Assembly: GCA_910588175.1 (NCBI GenBank)
Contig: CAJUQQ010000011.1
Span: forward strand, 590-55,230
Length of the DNA stretch: 54,641 nt
Origin: an uncultured Oscillibacter sp.
GTDB lineage: Bacteria; Bacillota; Clostridia; Oscillospirales; Oscillospiraceae
Direction: 5' to 3'
The notes beneath the pieces were generated by a model that ran no database searches, had not been told where the DNA came from, and saw only the letters and a list, made by a program, of their open reading frames with translations. How positions within the stretch are numbered: the first letter of the stretch is position 1; each line of letters starts with the position of its first letter. A program made the translations under genes and the position numbers. Positions 39,004 through 48,467 of the stretch are shown piece by piece.

Positions 39004-40296
39004 TTAGGCCGGGGGCTGGCCGGTCATGATGCGGATGATCTCCCGGTCCGTCTCCCGCATGCCCAGGCGGCCCAGGCGGCCGATGTTGCGGATGGTGTTT
39101 TCCACGCCCTTGGAGACGATGCCCTCTCCGCCGTAGAACTGCTGGCTGCTGCGGTACATGTTGTAGCCCAGCAGGCCCGCGTCCACGGCGGCGGCGATTT
39201 TGGCGGCGCAGGAGGGCTTCGCTCCGTCGCAGATCATGCCGGAGATGGTGGCCAGGGCGTTGACCAGGGTGTGGGCCACCTCCTCAAAGCCGCCGCCGTT
39301 CAGCCAGGCGATGGCGGCCCCGGCGCCGCACCCGGCGCTGACCGCGCCGCAGTACGCGCTGAGACGGCCGATGCCCGTCTTCATGTGAATGGTCAGCAGG
39401 TCGCTGAGGGTGACGGCCCGGAGGGTTTTCTCTGCGTCCGCCCCCAGGTGCTTCGCGTACTCGATGACGGGGACCGAGGCGGTGATGCCCTGGTTTCCGC
39501 TGCCGGAGACGATGATCACCGGCATTTCGCAGCCGCTCATCCGGGCGTCGGACCCGGCGGCGGCCATGGCCCGGGCGCGAATCTTGATGTCGTCGCCGTA
39601 GTGCTCCCGGAGGACCTTGCCGATGTTGGCCCCCCAGGGGTGGGCCATGCCCTCCTGGGCGATGGCGTAGTTGTAGTCGATCTGCCGCTGGACGATTTCC
39701 CGCACATCCTCGATGCCGCAGGTGTTGGCGAAGTCCACAATGGCCTCCACGGACAGGCAGCTCCGGTCCGTCAGGCCGCCGGTGCTGTCCTCCGACACCA
39801 CGTTTCCGGCCTCCAGCAGCTTCTCGCCGTTTTTCTCAATCAAAACGATGTTGGTGTGGTAGTCCGCGATGCGCAGGCGGACGGAGTCCTCTCCGGCGGT
39901 GAGGGTGACGATGATGTCGAAGACCACATCCCCGGGAGCCGGGGCGACCCGAACCTCGTGGCTGTCCAGATAGGCTTTGATCTCTTCCTTCTGCCCGTCC
40001 GTCACCTGGGAGATGACCTCCAGGATTTTCCCCGCGTCTCCCGCCACCGCGCCGGCGGCGGCGGAGGCCTCGATGCCCTTCAGCCCTCCGGTGTTGGGCA
40101 CCACGACGCTTTTGACATTTTTGATGATGTTGCCGCTGGCCTCTACCAGAATCTTCTCCGGCAGGCGGCCCAGGACTTCCCGCGCCTTGGCCGCGCCATA
40201 GGCGATGGCGATGGGCTCGGTACACCCCATGGCGGGGACCAGCTCCTCTCGCAGGATTTGCACAAAGTGGTGGTAACGCTGGTCTGCCTGATTCAC
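39004..40296 (-). CDS. L-cysteine desulfidase / serine dehydratase alpha-like iron-sulfur enzyme (UPF0597)
   Basis: A 430-residue enzyme of the UPF0597/CdsB family, which breaks cysteine (or serine) into pyruvate, ammonia and sulfide using a [4Fe-4S] cluster. Conserved Cys: Cys25 in VPAMGCTEPIAIAYG, and the later AYCGAVSAGCGAG and MICDGAKPSC, which supply cluster ligands. A GTG start at 40296 is chosen because GAGGAGG lies 6 nt before it; the frame upstream to 40371 crosses the promoter. With the downstream symporter it makes an amino-acid uptake and degradation unit feeding pyruvate. Confidence 0.9.
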   Translation of the reverse strand: MNQADQRYHHFVQILREELVPAMGCTEPIAIAYGAAKAREVLGRLPEKILVEASGNIIKNVKSVVVPNTGGLKGIEASAAAGAVAGDAGKILEVISQVTDGQKEEIKAYLDSHEVRVAPAPGDVVFDIIVTLTAGEDSVRLRIADYHTNIVLIEKNGEKLLEAGNVVSEDSTGGLTDRSCLSVEAIVDFANTCGIEDVREIVQRQIDYNYAIAQEGMAHPWGANIGKVLREHYGDDIKIRARAMAAAGSDARMSGCEMPVIIVSGSGNQGITASVPVIEYAKHLGADAEKTLRAVTLSDLLTIHMKTGIGRLSAYCGAVSAGCGAGAAIAWLNGGGFEEVAHTLVNALATISGMICDGAKPSCAAKIAAAVDAGLLGYNMYRSSQQFYGGEGIVSKGVENTIRNIGRLGRLGMRETDREIIRIMTGQPPA

Positions 40297-40373
40297 GATA
40301 CTCCTCCTCTCATGTGGGACTTCCCCGTACGAGGCCCGTGGAAATCCGCGATTTCGCTGAAACAGCTCCATTC

Positions 40374-40402
40374 AGCATAACAGTTATTGGAAGTTTTGTC
40401 AA
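40374..40402 (-). promoter_or_regulatory. Promoter of the desulfidase/symporter unit
   Basis: Minus strand: -35 TTGACA (40402-40397), 17-bp spacer, -10 TATGCT (40379-40374), 78 bp before the GTG start. Confidence 0.75.
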
Positions 40403-40415
40403 GGAGCAGAAAGCG

Positions 40416-40443
40416 GCCGGGGAGGGCGCCCCTCCCCGGCCGT
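40416..40443 (-). terminator. ackA terminator
   Basis: GGCCGGGGAGGG / CCCTCCCCGGCC hairpin 17 bp after the ackA stop, followed on the minus strand by GCTTTCT. Confidence 0.6.
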
Positions 40444-40459
40444 TTGCGCGCCGGCGCTC

Positions 40460-41656
40460 TTATTTCGTCACGATTTCCGCCGTATCCATGGCGATCATCA
40501 GCTCTTCGTTGGTGGGAATCAGCAGGACTTTCACCTTGGAATCGGGGGTGGAGAGGACGGTTTCCTTGCCCCGCACGTCGTTGGCGGCGGCGTCCAGCTT
40601 CACGCCCATAAACTCCAGACCCTCGCAGACCATGGCCCGGATGGCCTTGTCGTTTTCGCCCACGCCGGCGGTGAAGATCACCGCGTCCACGCCGCCCATG
40701 GCGGCGGCGTAAGCGCCCACGTACTTTTTCACCTCATAGGCGAATTTCCGCTGGGCCAGGGCGGCCTTGGCGTCGCCCTTTCCGGCGGCGTTCTCCAGAT
40801 CCCGGAAGTCGGAGCTGACGCCGCTGAGCCCCTCCACGCCGGACTTCTTATTCAGGACGTTCAGCATTTCGCCGATGTCCATTCCCCGCTTGTTCATCTC
40901 GTACTGGAGGATGCCCGCGTCCAGGTCGCCGGACCGGGTGCCCATGGGCACGCCCGCCAGAGGCGTGAAGCCCATGGAGGTGTCCACGCTCTTGCCGCCG
41001 TCCACGGCGGTGACGGAGGAGCCGTTGCCCAGGTGGCAGGAGATCAGCTTGACCTCCTCGGGCTTTTTGCCCAGCATGGCGGCGGCCCGGCTCGCCACGT
41101 ACTTGTGGCTGGTGCCGTGGAAGCCGTAGCGCCGGACCTTGTCCTCCTCATACCAGGCGTAGGGCAGGGCGTACATGTAGGCCTGGGGGGGCATGGTCTG
41201 GTGGAAGGCGGTGTCGAACACGGCCACCATGGGGGTGCTGGGCATGAGCTTCCGGCAGGCCTGGATTCCGATGATGTTGGCGGGGTTGTGCAGCGGCGCC
41301 AGGGGATTGCACTCCTCAATGGCGGCCATAACCTCGTCCGTGATCAGGACGGAGGCGGCAAACTTCTCCCCGCCGTGGACCACCCGGTGGCCCACCGCGC
41401 CGATCTCGCTCATGGAGGCGATGACGCCGTTGTCCTTGTCCGCCACCGCGTCCAGCACGGCCTGGATGGCCTCGGAATGGGTGGGCATGGGGATGTCGAT
41501 GGCGTCCAGGGTCTTTTTCCCCTCGGCCTTGTAGGTGAATTTGCCGTCAATGCCGATGCGCTCGCACAGGCCCTTGGCCAGCAGAACGCCGCTCGCCGGG
41601 TCCAAAAGCTGATACTTCAGGGAGGAACTCCCCGCGTTGATGACCAGAATGTTCAT
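40460..41656 (-). CDS. ackA: Acetate kinase
   Basis: A 398-residue kinase making ATP and acetate from acetyl phosphate, the usual last step of fermentation. MNILVINAGSSSLKYQLLD carries the N-terminal phosphate-binding motif (Asn7, Ser10, Ser12). Others are GHRVVHGGEKF, RRYGFHGTSHKYV, HLGNGSSVTAVDGGKSVDTS and FTAGVGEND. ATG 41656 is chosen for its match to the family; the frame further upstream to 41764 is rejected. No pta gene is adjacent. It is divergent from tmcAL, whose product also uses acetate. Confidence 0.97.
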   Translation of the reverse strand: MNILVINAGSSSLKYQLLDPASGVLLAKGLCERIGIDGKFTYKAEGKKTLDAIDIPMPTHSEAIQAVLDAVADKDNGVIASMSEIGAVGHRVVHGGEKFAASVLITDEVMAAIEECNPLAPLHNPANIIGIQACRKLMPSTPMVAVFDTAFHQTMPPQAYMYALPYAWYEEDKVRRYGFHGTSHKYVASRAAAMLGKKPEEVKLISCHLGNGSSVTAVDGGKSVDTSMGFTPLAGVPMGTRSGDLDAGILQYEMNKRGMDIGEMLNVLNKKSGVEGLSGVSSDFRDLENAAGKGDAKAALAQRKFAYEVKKYVGAYAAAMGGVDAVIFTAGVGENDKAIRAMVCEGLEFMGVKLDAAANDVRGKETVLSTPDSKVKVLLIPTNEELMIAMDTAEIVTK

Positions 41657-41848
41657 GATGACCGTCTCCTCTTTTTGGGGGAAATCCTTGCGGAATTCTC
41701 CGATTTCGTATAATATAGAACGGCAGGGAAGGGCGGATGAGACCCGCTTTCCCGGCTGTTCCATTCCATTATACCAGACTTTCCCGGAGTTACAACCGCT
41801 TTTTTACCAAACTGTCACTTTTTTGTCACCACTTCAAGGAGGAATTTT

Positions 41849-43054
41849 ATGGCCGCCGCTGGTATCATTACAGAATACAATCCCCTTCATATGGGCCACG
41901 TCCACCTGATGGCGGAGGCCCGCCGCCTCCTGGGGCCGGAGACGGGGATTCTCTGCGTCATGAGCGGGCACTACGTCCAGCGGGGGGATTTCGCCGTCGC
42001 GGGCAAGTTCGCCCGGGCCGCCGCCGCCGTCCGCAGCGGGGCGGACCTGGTGCTGGAGCTGCCCGTCCCCTGGGCCCTCTCCTCGGCGGAGGGCTTCGCC
42101 GCCGGGGCGGTGGAAATCCTGAAGGCCACCGGCGTGGTCACCCATCTGGTCTTCGGCAGCGAGGGCGGAGACGCCGCGCCCCTGGTCCGCTGCGCGGAGG
42201 CCCTGTGCTCCCCGGCGTTTTCCCAAAGGCTCCGGGAGGAGCTGAAACGGGGGGACAGCTTCCCCGCCGCCCGCCAGCGGGCTCTGGAGACCCTGCTTCC
42301 CCCGGCGGACGCCGGGGCGCTGGCCCGGCCCAACGACACGCTGGGCGTGGAATACTGCAAGGCCCTCCGGGGCGGGGGGATTCAGCCCGCCGCCGTCCTC
42401 CGCCGGGGAGCGGGACACAACTGTGAGGCTGCCGGAGGCGGCTTCGTTTCCGCCTCCGCCATCCGGGCGCGGCTCCGGCGGGGAGACGGGGAGGAGGCCC
42501 TCTCCCTCATGGCCCCCGCCATGGCCGAAGGCTACCGGGCGGAGCGGGCCGCGGGCCGGGCCCCCGCGTCGCTTTCCAACTGCGAGCGGGCGGTGCTGGC
42601 CCGGCTCCGGTTTCTGGAAGAGGCGGACTGGGCCGCCCTGGACTTGGGGAACGAGGGCCTGTACCGCCGCTTTGCCCGTTTCGCCGGGTCCGCCGCCACC
42701 CTGGCGGAGCTGCTGGAAGCCGTGAAAACCAAACGCTACCCCCTGGCCCGGCTCCGCCGGATGGTGTTCCGGGCCTATTTGGGACTGCCCCCCGCGCCGC
42801 CGGAGCGGCCCGCCTATCTGCGGGTTCTGGCGGCCAACCGGCGGGGGACGGCCCTGCTGGCCGGGATGCGCACCGCCGCCGCCCTGCCGGTTTTGACCAA
42901 GCCCGCCGCCGTCCGCCGCCTGCCGGAAGAGGCCCAGCGCCTCTTTGCCCTGGAGGCCCGGGCGAGCCGCCTCTACGCCTTGGCCTGTCCCGACCCCGCC
43001 GCCGTCCCCGACGAGCGGAGGACAGGCCCGGTGATCGTCCGGGAGGAGGGCTGA
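41849..43054 (+). CDS. tmcAL: tRNA(Met) cytidine acetate ligase
   Basis: A 401-residue nucleotidyltransferase-like enzyme (formerly YlbM). It activates acetate with ATP and acetylates cytidine 34 of elongator tRNA-Met. The N-terminal GIITEYNPLHMGHVHL (5-20) contains the HxGH catalytic motif; VMSGHYVQRGDFAV, DLVLELPVPWALSSAEGFA and RPNDTLGVEYCKAL are family signatures. It has an AAGGAGG ribosome site. Divergent from ackA and separated from the next gene by 17 nt. Length is typical. Confidence 0.95.
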   Translation: MAAAGIITEYNPLHMGHVHLMAEARRLLGPETGILCVMSGHYVQRGDFAVAGKFARAAAAVRSGADLVLELPVPWALSSAEGFAAGAVEILKATGVVTHLVFGSEGGDAAPLVRCAEALCSPAFSQRLREELKRGDSFPAARQRALETLLPPADAGALARPNDTLGVEYCKALRGGGIQPAAVLRRGAGHNCEAAGGGFVSASAIRARLRRGDGEEALSLMAPAMAEGYRAERAAGRAPASLSNCERAVLARLRFLEEADWAALDLGNEGLYRRFARFAGSAATLAELLEAVKTKRYPLARLRRMVFRAYLGLPPAPPERPAYLRVLAANRRGTALLAGMRTAAALPVLTKPAAVRRLPEEAQRLFALEARASRLYALACPDPAAVPDERRTGPVIVREEG

Positions 43055-43071
43055 ACAAAGGAGGAACCCCT

Positions 43072-43932
43072 ATGAGTACCATGATCGCCCTGTTTCTGGT
43101 GTTTGCCGCCCTGGTGGGCTGTGTGGGAGAGACCGGCGTCAACGTGGAGAACGCCCCGCCCCCCGCCGCCCTCACCTTCCGGGTGGAGACGGAGGTTTAC
43201 GAGGAGACGGTCCGGGACGGGGACGGCGCGGAGCTGGCTGTCTGCGCCTATGAGCTGCCGGAGCTGACGGTGCTTCTGGAGGACGGAACCCCTCTGGAGA
43301 CCGCCGCCACGGAGGAGCAGGCCCGGGCGCTGGCCGCCGCGGGGACCTTCAACGCCCGCTTCGCCCAGTGGAAGAGCAACCCCACCACCCTGGCCGAAAG
43401 CGCCAAGGAGGACCGGGCCTTCCGGAACGAGTCGGGGCTGGAGGCCGTCGCCTACAGCGACGACCTGAGCTGCGCCGTCTACCAGACGGAAAACCTCATC
43501 AGCGTCTCCGGGGTCTACTCCACCTACACCGGCGGGGCCCACCCCAACCACATCCTGATGAGCTGGAACTTTGACCTGGGCAGCGGGGCCTTTTTCGACC
43601 CGGACCTTCTGGAGGAGGACGGGGGACTCAAGGAGGCCGTGACGGCGGAGCTTCTGCGCCAGGCGGAGGCGGCGGCCCTGGAAAACGGCCAGGCGCCGGA
43701 GGAGTTCTTCTGGACGGACTACGCCGAGATTCTGGCGGACTGGACCAGCTACGCCGTCAGCTTTGACGGGTCGGGCATGACGGTGGGGTTCTCCCCCTAC
43801 GAGCTGGCATGCTACGCCGCCGGGCCCCAGGTGTTTCACGTGCCCTATGAGGAGCTGTCCCCCCATTTGGGCCAGCATGGCCGGGAGCTTCTGGGTCTGG
43901 AAACGGGAGACACCGGGGAAGCCGCCGGGTAA
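43072..43932 (+). CDS. Exported lipoprotein with DUF4163/RsiV-like (DUF3298) domains
   Basis: A 286-residue protein with a short signal peptide and lipobox-like LVGC (14-17), giving an outer-face lipoprotein. The middle part contains SGVYSTYTGGAHPNH, the signature of the DUF4163/DUF3298 pair found in RsiV-like proteins, and the C-terminal part ends GFSPYELACYAAGPQVFHVP, which is typical of DUF3298. In Bacillus RsiV this domain binds lysozyme; here there is no anti-sigma domain or sigma gene next to it, so such a role is only possible. It ends with a strong terminator. Confidence 0.85.
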   Translation: MSTMIALFLVFAALVGCVGETGVNVENAPPPAALTFRVETEVYEETVRDGDGAELAVCAYELPELTVLLEDGTPLETAATEEQARALAAAGTFNARFAQWKSNPTTLAESAKEDRAFRNESGLEAVAYSDDLSCAVYQTENLISVSGVYSTYTGGAHPNHILMSWNFDLGSGAFFDPDLLEEDGGLKEAVTAELLRQAEAAALENGQAPEEFFWTDYAEILADWTSYAVSFDGSGMTVGFSPYELACYAAGPQVFHVPYEELSPHLGQHGRELLGLETGDTGEAAG

Positions 43933-43942
43933 ATCAAAAACA

Positions 43943-43975
43943 GCGGGCCGCCCTCTTGGGGCGGCCCGCCTTTTT
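43943..43975 (+). terminator. Rho-independent terminator
   Basis: GCGGGCCGCCC / GGGCGGCCCGC hairpin followed by CTTTTT, 10 bp after the RsiV-like gene stop. It also separates it from the convergent efflux operon. Confidence 0.9.
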
Positions 43976-43982
43976 ATGGAGT

Positions 43983-46900
43983 TCAGGTGCTTTCCACGGG
44001 CTCCGCCTCGGGGGCCGGGGTCTCGGGGGCCGCCTCGGGAAGAGGCGCGGCCCTGCGCCCGAAGAGGGGCTTCCGGGGTTTTTTCGGGGGCTTCTCCCCC
44101 TTGTGCTTCCGGCGGAAGACGTGGCTGAGGCTGTCGATGACGGAGTAGTACACCGGGGTGAACACCAGGGTCACGATGGTGGAGATCACCATGCCCGCGA
44201 TCATGGTGATGCCCATGTCGCTCATCATTTCGTTGGTCTCTCCGATTCCCAGGGCCATGGGGACCATGGCGAGGATGGTGGTCAGGGTGGTCATCAGAAT
44301 GGGCCGCACCCGGAGGGGGCAGGCGTGGAGGATGGCGGTTTCCCGGTCCTCGCCCCGGGCCCTTCGGATCTTGATGTACTCCACCAGAATGATGGAGGAG
44401 TTGACCACCGTGCCCGCCAGCATGATGATGGACACCAGGGACAGCATGGAGAGGTCCCGTCCCGTCACCGGCAGGCCGAAGAGGGACCCGGTAAAGGCCA
44501 CCGGGAGAATCAGCATGACCATGACGGGCATGAGGAAGCTCTCAAACTGCACCGCCAGGACGAAATACACCAGCAGCAGCGCCGCCGCCAGGGCAATGAG
44601 CAGATCGCCGAAGCTCTCCATCATGGTCTCGTAGGAGCCGTCGGTTTCCACGGCGTAGCCCTGGGGGAAGGTATAATTGTTCAGAATCTCCCAGATCGCC
44701 ACGGTCATGGCGGCGGTGTCGCCGCTGACGGAGTCGCCGGAGATGGTCACCTGCCGGGTCTGGTTGGACCGGACGATGGTCTGGGGGGCCTGCTCGATGG
44801 AGACGTTCGCCACGGAGCCCAGGGGCACCGTGCCGCCCATGGCGGAGGGCACGCCCATGGATTTCAGCGCGTCCAGGCTTTTCGCCGCCGCGCCGCCGCC
44901 CCGGACCACCACGTCCAGCTCCCGCCCTGTGATGGTGACCTTGGTGGCGGTGGAGCCGGTGAGCTCCGACCGGACCGCCTGGCCGATGGCCGCAGCGGTG
45001 AGGCCGTACTGGGCGGCGGCCTCCCGGTTGACGGAGACCTTCACCTGGGGTACCTCGTCGGAGAGGGAGCTCTTCACGTTCACCGCGTCGGGCAGGGCCT
45101 CGATTTGGGAAATGAGGTCGTTTGCCAGGAAGGCCAGGGTATCGTAGTCGTCTCCCTCGATGTTGACCGCGATGTCTCCACCGCCACCCATCATCATATC
45201 CGCGTCGGAGGCGGAGACGGTGATTTCACAGCCGGCAATGTCCTGCACCGCCGCCCGGAGGGCGATGGCAATGTCGTTGCTGCCCCGGGTCCGCTGGGAC
45301 TTGGGGCCGATGTCCAGCATCATGGTGACGGACTCGTTGGAGGCGATGTAGAACATCTCCTCAATCTCCGGCACCTCCGCCTCCGCGATGGCGGTGACCC
45401 GGTCGGCGATGGCGGAGGTCTCGTTCAGCTGGGAGCCGATGGGCATGCTGACATTGACGGTGATCTGTCCCTGGTCCATGTCGGGGATGAGGACCATCTT
45501 CGTATTGACCAGGGTGATGCCGAAGAGGACCACCAGGGCGAAGGAGGCCAGCATCCCCAGGAAGAGGTGGTGGACAAAGTAGTCCAGGGTTTTCAGGTAG
45601 AGCGCGGCGGTCCGCTCCTCAAACCGCCGGAGAAGGCCCGGCTCCTTCTTTTTGGCCTCCCGGCGGCGGACCTTCTCCTCGTCCAGGGTGAAGTAGCAGA
45701 GGAGGGGCACCAGGGTCAGGGAGATGACCAGGGAGGCAAAGATCAAGGAGGCGATGGTCAGGCAGAAATCCTTGAACATCATCCCCGCCATGCCGCCGGT
45801 AAGGGCCAGGGGGACAAAGACCGCCTCGGTGGTGAGGGTGGAGGCCAGCACGGAGCTGGTGACCTCCTTCGTGCCCTCGACGCAGGCGTCCGCCCGGCTG
45901 TGTCCCTCGGCGGAGAAGCGGTAGATGTTTTCCAGCACCACGATGGAGTTGTCCACGATCATGCCCACGCCCATGGCGATGCCGCCCAAGGACATCATGT
46001 TCAGCGTCAGGTTGAAAGCCCGCATCAGGACGAAGACCGTCAGAATGCAGATGGGCATGGACACGAATATAGTCAGCGTGGCCCCGCCCCGGCGGAGGAA
46101 CAGCAGCACCACAATGGCCGCCAGCACCACGCCCTGGAGGATGTTCTGATAGGCGGCGTCCACCGTCTGGTTGATGTAGTCGCTGGCAAGGTAGGGGGCG
46201 GAATAGCGGAGGGAGGGATTATCCGTTTTCAGATTCTCCAGCCGCTTTATCACCTGTTCGGAGACGTAGACCTCGTTGGCGGCGGACTGCTTGGAGACCT
46301 GGAGCACCACGCAGGCGGACTCGCCGGACTTGGCCTGCGCGTCCATGTCCTTGTCCTCCAGGGTGACGTTCGCCACCTCGCCCAGCCGCACCGCGCCGCC
46401 GGTGGGGAGGGAGAGGATCATATTCCGCACGTCGTCCACCGTCTGAAACTTGGCGTCGGTGGAGACCGTCAGCTTCTTGGACCCGTTTTCCAGGCTGCCG
46501 CCGGGGTAGATCAGGTTTTGCCCCGCCAGGAATTGGGACACGTAGGAGGCGGAGAGGCCGTAGCCCGCCGCCCGGGTGGGGTCCAGCTCCACGGCGATCT
46601 GCTGCTCCACGCCGCCGTTCACCGTCACCTGGGCCACGCCGTTGATTCGCTCCAGGGCGGGGACCACCAGGTCCTCCGCCAGGGTTTGAAGCTGGCTGAG
46701 ATCCTCGCCCACCAGGGCGATCATGGCCGTGGGCATCAGGGCGCTGAGGTTCATATTGATGATCACCGGGTCCATGGCGTCCTCCGGAAGGCTCACCATG
46801 TCGAACTGCTCCCGGAGCTTGGTGGCGGCGATGTCCAGATCCGTGCCGTCCACGTAGGTGATCTGAATCTGGCTCACGCCGTCGGAGGAGGTGGAGGAAA

Positions 46901-47138
46901 TGGAGTCCACGCCGGGGACGGACATGATGGCCCCCTCCAGGGGCCGGGTGACCAGCTCCTCAATGTCGCTGGGGCTGGCCCCGGTGTAGTAGCAGGCCAC
47001 CACCGCCATGGGCATCTCCATCTCCGGCATCAGGGCCATCTGGAGCTGGGTGGCGAACATCAGCCCGAACACGCAGATCAGGATGCTGGCCAGGATGGTT
47101 GCCACCTTGTGCTGGATGCTTGCTCTGGCAATACTCAT
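43983..47138 (-). CDS. RND family efflux pump (AcrB/HAE1-like)
   Basis: A 1,051-residue transporter with two halves, each of one helix, a large outer porter domain and five further helices. Family blocks: YYTGASPSDIEELVTRPLE, GGIAMGVGMIVDNSIVVLEN (the second Asp of the usual DD proton relay is Asn), ALTGGMAGMMFKDFCLTIA, and in half two LVSIIMLAGTVVNSSIILVE. It exports drugs or amphiphiles by proton exchange. The cytoplasmic C-tail is basic, then Pro/Glu-rich (EAAPETPAPEAEPVEST). Third structural gene of the operon, after tolC and the adaptor, starting 6 nt after the adaptor stop. Confidence 0.95.
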   Translation of the reverse strand: MSIARASIQHKVATILASILICVFGLMFATQLQMALMPEMEMPMAVVACYYTGASPSDIEELVTRPLEGAIMSVPGVDSISSTSSDGVSQIQITYVDGTDLDIAATKLREQFDMVSLPEDAMDPVIINMNLSALMPTAMIALVGEDLSQLQTLAEDLVVPALERINGVAQVTVNGGVEQQIAVELDPTRAAGYGLSASYVSQFLAGQNLIYPGGSLENGSKKLTVSTDAKFQTVDDVRNMILSLPTGGAVRLGEVANVTLEDKDMDAQAKSGESACVVLQVSKQSAANEVYVSEQVIKRLENLKTDNPSLRYSAPYLASDYINQTVDAAYQNILQGVVLAAIVVLLFLRRGGATLTIFVSMPICILTVFVLMRAFNLTLNMMSLGGIAMGVGMIVDNSIVVLENIYRFSAEGHSRADACVEGTKEVTSSVLASTLTTEAVFVPLALTGGMAGMMFKDFCLTIASLIFASLVISLTLVPLLCYFTLDEEKVRRREAKKKEPGLLRRFEERTAALYLKTLDYFVHHLFLGMLASFALVVLFGITLVNTKMVLIPDMDQGQITVNVSMPIGSQLNETSAIADRVTAIAEAEVPEIEEMFYIASNESVTMMLDIGPKSQRTRGSNDIAIALRAAVQDIAGCEITVSASDADMMMGGGGDIAVNIEGDDYDTLAFLANDLISQIEALPDAVNVKSSLSDEVPQVKVSVNREAAAQYGLTAAAIGQAVRSELTGSTATKVTITGRELDVVVRGGGAAAKSLDALKSMGVPSAMGGTVPLGSVANVSIEQAPQTIVRSNQTRQVTISGDSVSGDTAAMTVAIWEILNNYTFPQGYAVETDGSYETMMESFGDLLIALAAALLLVYFVLAVQFESFLMPVMVMLILPVAFTGSLFGLPVTGRDLSMLSLVSIIMLAGTVVNSSIILVEYIKIRRARGEDRETAILHACPLRVRPILMTTLTTILAMVPMALGIGETNEMMSDMGITMIAGMVISTIVTLVFTPVYYSVIDSLSHVFRRKHKGEKPPKKPRKPLFGRRAAPLPEAAPETPAPEAEPVEST

Positions 47139-47144
47139 GTTCTC

Positions 47145-48443
47145 TTATTCCCCCTGGTCCTCTCCGCCTGCGAGAGCGCCGGGCGTCCCGTTCTCCGCCG
47201 GGGTCTCTTCCGGGGCCTCCGCCGGGGTTTCCTCCGGGGTCTCCGCCGGAGCTTCTTCCGGGGTCTCCGCCGGAGTCTCCGCGCCGGAGACCACGCGGAC
47301 CGGGTCGCCGTCGTTCAGGTAGGCCTGGCCCACGGTGACCAGCTGTTGCCCGGCGGTGAGGCCGGTGAGGACCTCCGTCACGCCGTTGCCGGTGAGGCCG
47401 GTTTGAACCTCTACGTATTTGGCGGCGCCGTTCTCCACCACGAAGACGTACCGGGTCTCGCCCCGGGTCAGCACCGCCTCGGTGGGCACCACGATGGTGT
47501 TCTCCGACACGTCGGTGTGGAAGGTCACGTCGGCGAACATCCCCGCCAGCAGCCCGCCGGTGTCGGAGGGCAGGGACAGCGTGACGGTGTAGAGCCGGGT
47601 CTGCATGTTCGCCGCCCGCTCCACGGAGCGGATGACGGCCTCAAAGGTCTGGCCCGCCGCGCTGACGGACACGTCCGCCTTGTCTCCCGCCGAGAGCTTG
47701 GGCACCAGGGCCTCGGAGACCTGGACCACGGCCTTCATCTGCTCCGCGCCGTCGATGACGGCCACAGGGGCGGTGTTGGAGATGAAGCCCCCCTCGGCGG
47801 CGTTCATGGTCACCAGGGTGCCGCCGCTGGGGGCGATGACGTTGCCCCGGGCGTCCACGTTTTCCAGCACGGTGTCCAGCTGCTCCACGTTGGAAAGGGC
47901 GCTCTGCATCCCCGCCTCCAGCTGGGAGAGGGTGGAATTCCGCTGGGCCACGGCGGTCTGGAGCTGGAGCTCCGCCTGGTCGATCTCCATTTGGGAGGCC
48001 GCGCCGATCTCATAGAGCTCCTTCAGGTCCCGGACGTTCTTCTCCGCCAGGGCGATCTGCTTGGCGAACACCGCCGCCTGGTCGTTGTAGCTCTGGGCGG
48101 AGGAGCGGTAGTTGATGCTGGCGGCGTTGTGAGAGGCCAGGGTGCTTGCCAGGTCCAGGGTACACAGGATGTCGCCCGCCTTCACCTCGTCTCCCGCCTC
48201 GGCGTAGACGGCGGTGCACTTGGCGCTGACCGCCACCATAATGGTGGATTGGTCCTCCGCCACAAGCTGGCCGGAGACGGTGTTTTCCGTGTAGATGGTG
48301 TCCGCGCCGATTTCCGCCACCTGAACGGCGACGCCGGGAGAGGCGGGTTCGTCTTCCGGCGTGTCCCCGGACCCGCCGCAGGCGGACAGGCTCAGCGCCA
48401 GCGCGGCGGCCAGAAGCGCCGCCAGGATTCTGTTCTTTGTCAT
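47145..48443 (-). CDS. RND efflux periplasmic-adaptor-type lipoprotein (HlyD/MFP family)
   Basis: A 432-residue membrane-fusion protein. The signal peptide ends in lipobox LSAC, so it is lipid-anchored. Domains: biotinyl-lipoyl-like halves around NTVSGQLVAEDQSTIMVAV and VIAPSGGTLVTMNAAEGGFI, a helical hairpin with KNVRDLKELYEIGAASQMEI, a beta-barrel part, and a final VLTGLTAGQQLVTVGQAYL. The last ~45 residues are a Glu/Pro/Thr/Ala repeat (ETPEEAPAE type). It should link the RND pump to TolC. It follows tolC by 24 nt. Confidence 0.93.
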   Translation of the reverse strand: MTKNRILAALLAAALALSLSACGGSGDTPEDEPASPGVAVQVAEIGADTIYTENTVSGQLVAEDQSTIMVAVSAKCTAVYAEAGDEVKAGDILCTLDLASTLASHNAASINYRSSAQSYNDQAAVFAKQIALAEKNVRDLKELYEIGAASQMEIDQAELQLQTAVAQRNSTLSQLEAGMQSALSNVEQLDTVLENVDARGNVIAPSGGTLVTMNAAEGGFISNTAPVAVIDGAEQMKAVVQVSEALVPKLSAGDKADVSVSAAGQTFEAVIRSVERAANMQTRLYTVTLSLPSDTGGLLAGMFADVTFHTDVSENTIVVPTEAVLTRGETRYVFVVENGAAKYVEVQTGLTGNGVTEVLTGLTAGQQLVTVGQAYLNDGDPVRVVSGAETPAETPEEAPAETPEETPAEAPEETPAENGTPGALAGGEDQGE

Positions 48444-48467
48444 GTGGTTCCTCCAAATTTTTGTCCG

